A stretch of DNA of 64,000 bases, from contig OY482849.1 of the NCBI GenBank assembly GCA_960531495.1, forward strand, positions 36,603,790-36,667,789, in the 5' to 3' direction. The translations under genes were made by a program, and so were the position numbers. The notes beneath the pieces are model-generated. The model did not search any database. It was not told the origin of the DNA and worked only from the letters and a program-made list of their open reading frames with translations. Shown here in pieces: positions 12,652 through 48,387 of this stretch; position 1 is the first letter of the stretch; every line of letters begins with the position of its first letter. The stretch comes from Zeus faber. Taxonomy: Eukaryota > Chordata > Actinopteri > Zeiformes > Zeidae.

Positions 12652-15600
12652 ATGCCTCAGTCAGAGGAAGGATCCAGAGTGGTGTTGAAGAACGCTTCAG
12701 GTTTCCACTACATCAGAGTCTGCCTGTCAGTCCACTGATCAATACATCGTTTACTGAGAAATTTAATGACAGATAAATGTCCCAACTGCCTTAACTGAAT
12801 AATAATAATAATAAATAAATAATAATATAATAATTATATTATAATAATCATATAAAAAAAATAATAATCATATAAAATAGTAATAATAATAACAATAGGT
12901 ACGTATTACACTGAATGTTCCTCTTGTGTTGTAGAGTTTAAATATCCATGAAGAACAGTGTTTTAAATATTACCATCGTTCCTGGATCACGCAGTGTGGA
13001 AACACAAGAAAGGGACGCTTCCTCCAAAGGTTCTTAGAACTTCCTGCGGTGCCAAGAGGCTTCCTGTGACCCATTCATAGTTTTCAAGGTTTTGTAAAAC
13101 GCAGCAGGAGTCACAGTTTTCAGCATTTCCATGAAATGCAGCGTGGGCTTGGCAAGGCTCCAGAATAACTCCTTTTACTGCTGTCCCTAAACCAAAATAC
13201 AATTTTAACTGTCCCAAAGTAAATGTTAGTTGTTATTATTGGCATAATAAAACACTATTAAAATGTTGAAGAAATAAATAATTATATTTATTTTGCTCTG
13301 TTTAAAGAAATAGTAATTATTAAAATAACATAATTTTAGATTTTTATTAAAGAAAACACAGAATGACTGTTGTAAATTCGAATATTTATTAAAAGATTTT
13401 TACATGAATGAAAACAGTATTGTTGTTAAGGTCATGCACAGTGAAATGTCACATTCACATCAGATATTATATATTATTGTCTGATAGTATCCCATGTTAA
13501 CTGATGTTTCTGCTTTGTTTTGATATTACCCTCTGCCCATATCAAATTATTCAAATCAAATAAGAAAATAACTATAATATAAAAATATATGTATTTAGAT
13601 CGTCTTAATTCAATAACAAGAATTTTTTAATGTATTTGAATATTTCAGAAATAAAAGGAAATCAATTCCATGTGAATTGTTTCAGTAAAGCTAGAGGGCT
13701 AATGAGCTAGCATTAGCTTTGGCATGGGTTTCCTATTGTTTCCTTTGGGCTGGCGGCTAGAAGGGCTAACGGAGCTAAGCATGGAGCCCGAGAGCAAGCG
13801 ATGGAGCCGGAAAACAACTTTGCTGCGCCACAAAGCCCCGCCCGCAACACTGCACTGTGGGTGAGAGGAGGCGGGGCTATGTGGGTGGGGAGTAGAGAGA
13901 GGGAGCGAGTGCAGCTGGTGCTGGATGATGATGTTTGTTTTGGCCTGGTGGCTGATACACACACAAACATCCCTTTGGTCCTGGAGAACATCTCTGTTCG
14001 TCACAAACACATTTTCTTTCGTCCCCGGGACGAAGGGACGCTGTTCGTCTGGAGCCCCGCTCGGGTCGTCCGTCTACCCGGGTCGCCTGCCAACACTGTG
14101 CCGTCCCAGTCGCCGGACGGGAAGCGGTTCCGAGAGACGGAGCTTGGACTTTCGTCACAACTTTGGTGATGATGTCACAAAGCGCTCCTCAAATGAATGA
14201 CACGACCACAGTTTTTCACTCATTTCTGCTCCAAATGTAGATGATATTGATCAAACTTGAAAATCGAGATGTCTGAAACATCCTGGTTCTAACCACACTT
14301 GGGGGGGTTGTCGTGTTCCAGCTTGTGTTTGAGTGTTTCAGCTTGAAAAACGCTGAAAAAAATGGCGAGCAATAACAATGGGGATCAAGCCCTAATAATA
14401 ATAATCATAACAAGCATCATTATAACATTGTTCTTCTGTGTGTGTGCATGTGCAGTGTGCTGCAGAACCAGCAAACCAGACTCAGCGCTGTTGAGCTGAA
14501 GCAGCTCATCTTCACTGGACTGAGGAGCCTCTATGGAGAGGTGGGCGGGGTCAAGGATCAGACAGTGTCTGTGTCTGTGCGTGCTGAGTCAGACAGTAAC
14601 CTGTAGTGTGTGTGTGTCCAGGTGGGGGCGGCGTTCCCCTTTGACCTCTTGACCTTCGATGAGGACACTCAGACGGCTGTGCTGCGGGTGTTGAGCAGGT
14701 CCAGGACCAGCCGTGCTTTTATTTTCATATTGGAGGTCGTATCTCGGGGGTTGTGTCTCAGGGGTCATGTCTCGGGGGCCGTATGTCAGTGGCTGTATGT
14801 TTGGGGTTGCGTCTCGGAGGCCGCATATCGGGGGTTGTGTCTCGGGGGCCGTATGTCGGGGGTTGTGTCTCGGGGGCGTATGTCGGGGGTTGTGTCTCGG
14901 GGGCCGTATGTCGGGGGCCGTATGTCGGGGGCCGTGTCTTGGGGGTTGTGTCTGGAGGGCCGTATGTCAGGGGCTGTATGTTTGGGGTTGTGTCTCGGGG
15001 GCTGTATGTGGGGGTTGTGTCTCGGGGGCCGTATGTCGGGAGTTGTCTTGGGGGCTATATGTCGGGGGCTGTATGACGGGGGTTGTCTCGGGGGCGGTAT
15101 GTCGGTGGCTGTATGTTTGGGGTTGCGTCTCGGAGGCCGCATATCGGGGGTTGGGTCTCGGGGGCCGTATGTCGGGGGTTGCGTCTCGGGGGCCGTATGT
15201 CGGGGGTTGCGTCTCGGGGGCCGTATGTCGGGGTTGTGTCTCGGGGGCCGTATGTCGGGGTTGTGTTTCAGGGGCCGTATGTCGGGGGCCGTATGTTTGG
15301 GGTTGTGTCTCGGGGACCGTATGTTTGGGGTTGTGTCTCGGGGGCCGTATGTCGGGGGCTGTATGTTTGGGGTTGTGTCTCGGGGGCCGTATGTTCTGCG
15401 TTGTCTCGGGGGCCGTATGTCGGGTGTTGTCTTGGGGGCTGTATGTCGGGGGTTGTGTCTCGGGGGCCGTATGTCGGGGTTGTGTTTCGGGGGCCGTATG
15501 TCGGGGGCCGTATGTTTGGGATTACGTCTCGGGGGCCATATGTTTGGGGTTGTGTCTCGGGGGCCGTATGTCGGGCGTTGTCTCGGGGGCCGTAAGTCGG

Positions 15601-16232
15601 GGGTTGTGTCTCGGGGGCCGTATGTCGGGGGTTGTATGTTGGGGGTTGTGTCTCGAGGGCCGTATGTCAGGGGCTGTATGTAGGGGGCCGTGTCTTGGGG
15701 GTCTTATCTCAAGGGTCTTATCTGGGGCCCCTACCTCCTCAGGGGTCTGGTGAGGCTGTGGAGCTCGCTGACGCTGCTGGGATCCTTCCAGAAGGAGGCC
15801 TGTGCCTTCAGGGTGCTGCAGGTCAGTTCTGCTGTTGTTGCACCTTGATTTACAATAAGTTGATGATTTATTACAGTGGAATGAGCACAACACGTCAACA
15901 AAGACATGAAAGTACAGTACATGACCAATCTGTAAAAACAACTTATTAAACACTTTATTCTTCTCCTTACTAATAAACAATAAATATAGACCTAAAATGA
16001 CTTAACAATGAAGTTGGTAATATATAGTAAACCTAAAAACTACCTGGAACATTTTGCCAAGTACAACAGACGTAAAATAAAAACAATAAGAAATAAAATG
16101 AACGTACAAATGTGTCATGTACAATAAATGAATAAAGTACAAAATCAAATCAAATAACAAACTGCTCCTTCTCAGGTGTCTCCTTTCCTGCTGTCACTGT
16201 CAGCAAACAGTCGAGATCTGGAGCTGGACTGA
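12652..16232 (+). CDS. RPP14: RPP14, RNase P/MRP protein subunit p14
   Basis: Complete 123-residue RPP14 (human 124), a small protein subunit of nuclear RNase P, which processes pre-tRNA 5' ends. Coding exons: 12652-12725, 14456-14540, 14622-14698, 15743-15821 and 16176-16232 (TGA 16230-16232). The ATG at 12652 opens MPQSEEGSRVVLKN, matching the family N-terminus. The first donor must be gtcagt at 12726, because only that phase joins to VLQNQQTRL. Later blocks GLVRLWSSLTLLGS and VSPFLLSLS with C-terminal ELD are family signatures. A noncoding first exon probably ends at the gtgagt donor at 12146, beside an NRF1-type site. Intron 4 is filled by a G-rich minisatellite. The last exon continues into the HTD2 frame, so the mRNA should be bicistronic. 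Confidence 0.95.
12726..14455 (+). other. RPP14: RPP14 intron 2
   Basis: 12780-13700 is AT-rich and unassigned. 13700-14170 is GC-rich with a 122-codon frame (13801-14169) starting MEPENNFAAPQ; it has no recognised family and could be a decayed repeat or chance. A possible decayed relative of the 11400 block lies near 14230-14300. Confidence 0.45.
14735..15715 (+). repeat. G-rich 28-bp minisatellite in RPP14 intron 4
   Basis: About 35 units of GTGTCTCGGGGGCC plus GTATGTCGGGGGTT with many G5 runs on the transcribed sense strand. Long open frames on both strands (up to 357 codons) are a side effect of the repeat. Confidence 0.93.
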
Positions 16233-16399
16233 CACACACAGTAACACACACACAGTAACACACGCACAGTAACACACACACACGCAGTAACACACGCACA
16301 GTAACACACACACAGTAACACACGCACAGTAACACACACACACACACGCAGTAACACACGCACAGTAACACACACAGCAACACACACCGTAACACACAC
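16233..16399 (+). repeat. CA-rich intercistronic spacer between RPP14 and HTD2
   Basis: Repeats of GTAACACACACACA and GTAACACACGCACA fill the space between the RPP14 stop and the HTD2 start. It lacks ATG until the HTD2 initiator region, which would help scanning or reinitiating ribosomes. Confidence 0.85.
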
Positions 16400-16840
16400 A
16401 TGTGGTGCAGAGTGTTGCTGATGCCCCGCCCCACCCCCTCCAGCAGGGGGCTCCACGTGGGCGAGCGCGCCTCGCTCACACAGTCCTTCACCTCGCAGCA
16501 GGTGGCGCTGTTTGCGGCGCTGACGGGCGACGCCAACCCGCTGCACCTGGACGCCGCCTACGCCGCCGCCACCGCCTTCCGGCGCCCCCTGGTGCCCGGC
16601 GTGCTGCTCAGCGGCCTGGTGGGGGCGCTGCTCGCCGCCCGCCGCCCCGGCTGCGTCTTCCTGCGCCAGAACCTGCGCTTCCCTGCGCCGCTGCACGTCG
16701 GCCAGGAGGTCGTTGCCACGGTGACCGTACGCAGGGTCAAGATGGCCGTCGCCTTCGTGGCCGTGAGCTGCACCTCCAGGGACCGGGTGGTGATGGAGGG
16801 GGAGGTAGTGGTGAAGGTGCCAGAGGAGGAGGAGAGGTAG
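16400..16840 (+). CDS. HTD2: HTD2, mitochondrial 3-hydroxyacyl-thioester dehydratase 2
   Basis: 146-residue MaoC/hot-dog-fold dehydratase of mitochondrial type II fatty-acid synthesis (dehydrates (3R)-hydroxyacyl-ACP). The hydratase-2 motif GDANPLH is at residues 43-49 (catalytic Asp44 and His49), followed by LVPGVLLSGL at 64-73 and the FPAPLHVG strand near 94-101. The N-terminus (Arg4, Arg10, Arg16, no acidic residue before Glu22) suits a mitochondrial presequence; the inner Met8 is an alternative start. The frame is uninterrupted in one exon and begins 167 bp after the RPP14 stop, separated by a CA-rich microsatellite with no promoter or acceptor that I can see. Vertebrate RPP14 transcripts are known to carry this second frame. 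Coding GC is much higher than in the surroundings, which gives long shadow frames on both strands. Human HTD2 is somewhat longer (168 residues). Confidence 0.92.
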   Translation: MWCRVLLMPRPTPSSRGLHVGERASLTQSFTSQQVALFAALTGDANPLHLDAAYAAATAFRRPLVPGVLLSGLVGALLAARRPGCVFLRQNLRFPAPLHVGQEVVATVTVRRVKMAVAFVAVSCTSRDRVVMEGEVVVKVPEEEER

Positions 16841-16909
16841 AGGAGGAGGAGGTCGTTGACAAGCAGCCTAGAATCTCCCAGAGACTATTTGTTCAAAAAA
16901 GAAGATAGA

Positions 16910-16915
16910 AATAAA
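16910..16915 (+). promoter_or_regulatory. RPP14/HTD2 poly(A) signal candidate
   Basis: AATAAA 70 bp after the HTD2 stop, followed by a T-rich stretch. A single signal here would end one transcript carrying both RPP14 and HTD2. Confidence 0.6.
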
Positions 16916-16920
16916 AACAC

Positions 16921-17430
16921 TTTTCTCCTTCTGGAGTTGTTTCCATGGAAACGGGTTCCCGGTGACGCCGCTTGTTACAGTCACTTCCAAATGCTCCTCC
17001 TGGAAACATTGTTATTGTTTAAATTTCACTGTTGATTACAAGTGTACAAGGTAAACAAAGTCCAGGGGGAAAGCTTCTATTACCCAGCATGCACTGCAGG
17101 TTCCTTCTGCTCTCTCCTTAATGGAGGATCAGTTTAATACTGTACATAGTTTATATTTATATATGATACTTTATTCAACCCTGAAGGGGAATGACAATGT
17201 CCCAGCACCTCACAGCAAAACAATGGAAAGTAATACAAACGATAGAATAAAAATATAGAAATGAAATGTTAATATCTGGAGAAAAGGTGAAATATACAAT
17301 AAACCTCATCCATTCATTTGTATACATTTGTATATCTGATGTCATATAGATCGGTTATGGTACATATCAGTTTACAGCGCTCCACTAGTTGTTCGTTTAC
17401 ATAATGTACGTCACGTTTGATGGCCACATT
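16921..17430. other. Intergenic HTD2-PXK
   Basis: Short gap with a weak LINE-tail-like piece (TTTATTCAACCCTGAAGGGG near 17171) and otherwise unassigned AT-rich DNA before the PXK promoter. Confidence 0.45.
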
Positions 17431-17433
17431 TGA

Positions 17434-17441
17434 TGACGTCA
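17434..17441. promoter_or_regulatory. CRE palindrome upstream of PXK
   Basis: TGACGTCA, a full cAMP-response element, about 430 bp before the PXK start codon. Placement in the PXK promoter is plausible but its use is an inference. Confidence 0.4.
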
Positions 17442-17727
17442 GAGTGGGGTTGATGACGCCACAAGGCTTCTGATTTGATGCCAAATGTCAAAGTAAAAAT
17501 GTTCCATCTCTGCGGGGGCTCAGCTCTTATTTTGAAAACCAAACGGAAGTGAACGTGGAAAGTCTTTAAAGTCTTTAAAACGCGTCAAATATATTTGAAA
17601 ACTCTTTTATTTGGTGTCAAATGTTTTTTCAAAACATTTTTTTTTCATTTCAAATGTGGCTATTCCTGTTCGTACGCCGCCGCTGGTGAGCTTTTACGTT
17701 GAAAACGGAGCGGAAATGTGTCTCTTT

Positions 17728-17735
17728 ACTTCCGG
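17728..17735. promoter_or_regulatory. PXK: ETS/GABP site in PXK promoter
   Basis: ACTTCCGG about 130 bp before the PXK ATG in a TATA-less, increasingly GC-rich stretch leading to the start codon; consistent with an ETS-driven CpG promoter. Confidence 0.5.
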
Positions 17736-17864
17736 TCTCCTGCCGCTGCTGTCAGAGCGGCTCTTCCTGGTTCAGAATCCCCGGGAGGTCCAGAGACGCG
17801 CACTAGGACCGGGACTCGGACCCGCCAGAACCACGAGCCACCCGGAGCGGCGCCCTCCAGCGGC

Positions 17865-43567
<25,703 letters not shown>

Positions 43568-44181
43568 CACCCCCAATTACCAGACCCCGCCCCCTGACAC
43601 ACCACACACACCCCCAATACAAGACCCCAACCCCCTAGCACAGGACCACCCTAACCCTACCTTCACTCTCCTGTCTCACCCCCCCCGTTGTTTTTAAGTA
43701 ATCTCTCGTAAATCAAACGCAGTAACGGGTTGTGATTGGACGCTCTGATGTGAAAATCAACTTATTGAGCTGGAGGATTCTGGGAAACGCTCCAGAAGGA
43801 GGAGGCCCTGGATCCTGGAGCAGAGGACGGAGTCCACCTGCCTCCACCTTCATCCTGGAACCTTTGGTGCTGGAACGTAGAACACAGAGGCGAAGCATCG
43901 TTTCTGGAACTTTCTAGTCTTTCTCTGACGGCAGCGACCTTTCAAAGTGTTTTTACCCCAAATGCTGTTCTTACCTGCGGCCATGTTGGTTTCTCCGTCC
44001 AGTTGTCTGCGTGACCGTGGCGATGAATAGAACCGCCTTAATCCACTCTCATCGGCAGCAAACCTGTGTTTATTCATAGAATAATCCTGGAAAATGTTTA
44101 ATTTGCACAAAGTTTTGCTTCATGTTTTTATTGTTCTTCTCCAGGAAACACCACGTGGTGCCGCTAACGGGAGGCCATGAC

Positions 44182-44187
44182 AATAAA
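44182..44187 (+). promoter_or_regulatory. PXK: PXK poly(A) signal candidate
   Basis: AATAAA about 615 bp after the PXK stop codon, the first clear hexamer in the 3' untranslated region. Confidence 0.5.
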
Positions 44188-44209
44188 GTTAATATATATT
44201 ATTATTTTC

Positions 44210-45640
44210 AACCAGCTGTGTCAGCACTTTCTAGAAAGTTCTACGAACAAAACAAGCATCTGAAAGTGAACTCCTGGTTCTGGAGCTAGCAGTGAACCTC
44301 CAGTCCACCAGCGGGCGCTGTCCGTCTTCCAAATGCCAATGTTTCAAATTGCACTTGAACAAATAAACAGAGGAAGAATGAATGCAACGCTGCACTAATT
44401 CATCTCATCGATCATTTCTTCCAGAGCAGCTACGTCATTGGGAGTCCGAGCGGGTGGAGCGATGGGAGGTCGGACTCTGTTTTGAGAGTCGTTCAGCTCC
44501 GTCAACGTGACGCGGGGGGAGCGAGGTACGACTCCCTGAACCATCGACCACGAGAAGAGTCGCTCAATTGATCACAGGAGTCATTTCGTTCTGTCAAAAC
44601 TGATTTGTTTTGGTGGAATATGAATTATGAAAAATGGATTTCAATTGAGTTCAGTCATTTCTGGCCGTACGTATATGTGACAAATATCCTCTTGAATCTT
44701 GAATTTTTCTCTTTTTCTCGAGTGACTCCAGACTCCTGAGTCCTTTAAAAGATGTGTTCACCTCAAATGAATCGTTTGCGAGTCTTGCAGTTAAAATAAT
44801 AATAATAATAATAATAATAATTATACTTGCCAGTTCTATGTGTTTCTGATGTTCTTATTGGTTTAGAGGACATTGGTGATCGTTTCATTGTGAAGAGTGA
44901 AGCAGAACAAAGGTTTTAACTGAGATTAGAGTCTTTCACTGGAGATGTTCAGAGGAGACTGAGGTTTACAACTTCAGGTGCACCTGAGCACCTGGACCCA
45001 GAACCGCTGGACCTCATGGACCCGGAGCCCCTGGACCTCATGGACCCGGAGTCCCTGGACCCATGGGCACCTGGACCTAGCACTCCTCACTTCCGTGAAG
45101 GCGCAACTTCTTCCTGGCGGCTCTCCTTCAGCTGGCAGCCCTACTACACTCGCTTCACACCTGATCAGAAAACACATCAGAAGGGGAATTCCCCCCCTTG
45201 TCATGTCATATACTTGTGACATCACAAGTCTCCCCCAGCAAGTGAGGGGCAGAGTCCCAGAAGCAAATGGCAATAAAGCAGGAAATCCTCTCCAGCCTGT
45301 TTTAGTAACTATCATAAACTATTGTACAAGTTAGAATTTTATTTTTCCAAAATTTCAACTTAATTCTCAAAATATTGTTAAATCTGGAAATACACAATCA
45401 TTTCAAAAGCAGCATTTATTGCCCTCCTTGATGGTGCTAAAGTGGATTCAATGAAAATTCTGTGGAAAAATGTCAAATTTTTGGGTCTAAAGTCAAAATA
45501 GGATAAATAACTTTTCCCTCCTAGTTTATATTTGAATCTGGCAGTAGCACTTTGGCTTAATTATTGAACATTCCCCTTTTTAGTTTTTGTTTTGTTTAAT
45601 CTGAAATTATTTTAAGGATTTAATCTCAACATTTTGACTT
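44210..45640. other. Intergenic after PXK
   Basis: A LINE-tail-like fragment near 44665-44705 (GTGACAAATATCCTCTTGAA), an (AAT)n run at 44794-44820 and a short GGACCCGGAG repeat at 44990-45075. The rest is unassigned. Confidence 0.5.
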
Positions 45641-45649
45641 TATTATAGA

Positions 45650-46046
45650 AATACTAATAATATTAATAACTACTAATCAGTAATAATAACTACTATCAAT
45701 AATACTAAAGTACTAACTAATAATAATAAAAACTACTCATCAATAATCCTAATAACTACTAACTAATAATACTAATAACTTCTAATCAGTAATTTCTCAT
45801 TAATAATACCAATAATTCTAATTATTAAAATTTGATAATAACAATGTTTACAAACAAAAACCGAAAGTAAGTTGCTGTTAAATGTTATTTTCAAACACCA
45901 AACCCGTGTTTTACTTGATTATCTAAAGTGAAATGTTTATTATTGTAATCACTGTAAACATGAATTGATTTAATAATAATAACTACTAACTAATAATACT
46001 AATAACTACTAAACTGCTTGAATCTTGAATGAGTAATACTAACTAA
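45650..46046. repeat. ACTAATAATACTAATAACT satellite with embedded cassette, block 1
   Basis: AT-rich satellite holding one copy of a roughly 130-bp unique cassette (45840-45975: GTTGCTGTTAAATGTTATTT, CACCAAACCCGTGTTTTA, TGTAAACATGAATTGATTTA). The same satellite and cassette resume after the retrovirus at 57940. Confidence 0.85.
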
Positions 46047-46621
46047 TGTGAGAGAAAAATGCAGATGATCAGTTATTTGAATGATGTTTCACATGTATCT
46101 AAGACAATAACCTTTTTTAGGTATCTTTTCAAACACATTGCCTTGGGGCTTTTCATAGGGAGAGACACTGTTCTATCAAATGAAGCTATACTGTATTGTA
46201 AAGACCAGATCACATTTCATCGTCACTCAACCTGGTGTGGAGATAAGGATAACACCCCAGGTGGCTCGACAGAGCATTGTGGGTTACACACATTTTTAGA
46301 GATCTTTTTGTGCGTAATCACCGGGTTTCATGACATTTCATTAATGTAATGTAATGTAATCTAATTTCACTGCATATGTATGAACGTATGCGTATGTTCG
46401 TGACACATAATCTCTTGAGCTTGACCAATGGGACACAAGCTCTCTTCTCTATAAAGGCCTCTTCAAAGAAGAAGTTGAGGCAGACTGATGAGACCACTGT
46501 TTTAAAGCAGCTCTGTATCTTTCTCTTTATTCTGCAGAATAAATATATTTAATACCCTCAGTTTGTTTTCCTGTAGTGAACAGATTAACTTCACCGATCA
46601 CGCAGTGAGAATTCTACAACA
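46047..46621 (+). repeat. ERV 5' LTR with LINE-tail insertion
   Basis: Begins TGTGAGAG, TATAAA at 46450, AATAAA at 46538, ends CTACAACA. It contains a CR1/Rex1-like LINE tail at about 46303-46425 (TGTGCGTAATCACCGGGT, CATGACATTTCA) that is also found at 60640. Confidence 0.75.
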
Positions 46622-46624
46622 ATT

Positions 46625-46642
46625 TGGCGACGACGATGAGAT
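46625..46642 (+). other. Primer-binding-site candidate
   Basis: TGGCGACGACGATGAGAT starts 3 nt after the LTR end. The TGG start fits the CCA end of a tRNA, and TGGCGAC is like the arginine-type sites of some class I elements; the tRNA is not proven. A possible splice donor (AAAGGTGAGG) lies at about 46786-46795. Confidence 0.5.
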
Positions 46643-46799
46643 TCTCTGATTGGCTCCGCTGGACCTCTTCACGCCCGGGTTGCGTGCACAACGGCCATCA
46701 GGGAGCGGCCGAAAGACATTCGAGGAGTCGTCTTAACGTGACGGGCAGATCCGGCGGAGACGGCGCGAGATCCCGAACAAATGAAAGGTGAGGACTTAC

Positions 46800-48380
46800 T
46801 GAGATATTCACCCAGTCAGGGATGTTCATAAGAAAAAGCTTTGAGCAAGCTTAAAGATTATATCGATCTAGAGGATCGTTGAAGAAGCTTTTTGCTTAGA
46901 AGAATACAAGAAAATCAATTAATAACTAAAGTAAAATTGATAATAATAATAATAATGAATAAAGCCACCTGTCTGTGCTGCGATGTATTGGGACGCGGGT
47001 TTGGAAATGAAGACAACACTCTAAAAAGCAAAAAATAAATACAAATACAATAAATAATATATATATATAATTATATATGTGTGTGTCTTTTTAAAAATGG
47101 TGATCTATTTTTTTTTGGTACTGGTAGTACAGTTATGTGGCTTGCTTTCTCACTAGTTTTAGTAAGATTTGAATAGTTAGGGAGAGACGGCGTTTAAAGG
47201 CCCGTTGTGTGGTTCGCTTTTGTGTTGGCTCTTTTTTCAGTGATTCACTTAATCCTGGGTGATCTCGTTGGTGTCTGGGGCGAGTGACCTCCTGGCCAAG
47301 AGATCACGCCGGAACATGTGTGGATAAGATGAGTTAGTAGTGATTTTATCAGTGTCTTGGGGTATGTGAGCTACCTGCCTGATAAAAATCATGATGAAAC
47401 GAGCGAATGCGTAAACGTGAAGTGCCAGTTTACCACAGTAGTCTATGCTGAGGTAGTACGAATAGATATTGAACGGTTTGAACTACTGGATCGTGTTCAG
47501 AGAGATAATTTAGATGGTGATCATCAGGGTGTGTAGTTTGTGCTTTGTTCATAGATTTTATTGCAAAGTTTGGTGAGTCATAGCAGATATGTTGCTGGGA
47601 AAATGTGTCTGTTGGTTCATTAATGCGACTTAGGTAAAGGTGAAGAGTACGGTGAGTTCTTGTTTCAGAACTGCAGTTTGTGCTTTGTTAATGGATTTGA
47701 TCGCAAAGCATTTCAAATTGATACAACTAAATTGATCAATATAAATTGGGAAAAATTGCTTCCAAAACATTTTTTTGTGATGTTGCAGAGAGCAGATATG
47801 ATACATAATAGCAGCAGAAATGCTTTAGTTTTTGGTTTATAAGGTTTGAGTTATTTATTTTCTCTTTTTGAACTTTTTATTTTGTGTTCTTGTGTCAAAG
47901 TGATCTGCTGCTTGAGATAATCCTTTATCTGTCCCACAGTTTGGGGTAGTTTGTAGTGTTACAGCAGCAACGCATTGGCACAATAGCATGAAAAATGAGT
48001 AAATTGGAAATTCTAAATTAAAGGACATGATAAATAAGTCAACAGTATAGATTAAACACTATACATTAAATAGTAATATTGAATTAGTGAATTGTCAGCT
48101 TTGGTGTGATATACAATTGTGTTTGTGTGTTTCAAATCCATACCGATTAATTTATTTGGTAAGGCTGGTATAATCAAACAGCATTATTATTTTAAAAAAA
48201 CCTTATACTCGAGAAATCATCTTTACTTGACACTTAATAAGGTAGCTGTTGATATACAGCATAAAACTTAGCAAGTAGTTTCACAAATTGGAATAATTGT
48301 TTTGTTTTCTACACTAGAAAGGTCATGGAATGTTCGCTTACTAAAAATTTAAAACACTAAATAAATGTGAAATACGTTGG
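46800..48380 (+). other. ERV interior, unrecognised
   Basis: AT-rich with no open frame over about 60 codons and no gag motif that I can identify. Confidence 0.5.
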
Positions 48381-48387
48381 CCATTTC

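Noticed and set aside
12722..12740. RPP14 exon 2 reading through to the stop near 12738
   Set aside because: The frame beyond 12725 loses family similarity, while the gtcagt donor joins in phase to exon 3.
13801..14169. 122-codon frame in RPP14 intron 2
   Set aside because: No family resemblance, overlapping frames on both strands, and GC-rich context that makes chance frames likely; kept only as a remark.
14610..15753. Frames of 346-357 codons
   Set aside because: They begin in RPP14 exon 4 and run into the G-rich minisatellite; the true exon ends at 14698 with a GT donor that keeps the RPP14 frame.
16150..16908. Long antisense and +2 frames over HTD2
   Set aside because: GC-rich shadow frames; the MaoC-type motif and family match exist only in the frame 16400-16840.
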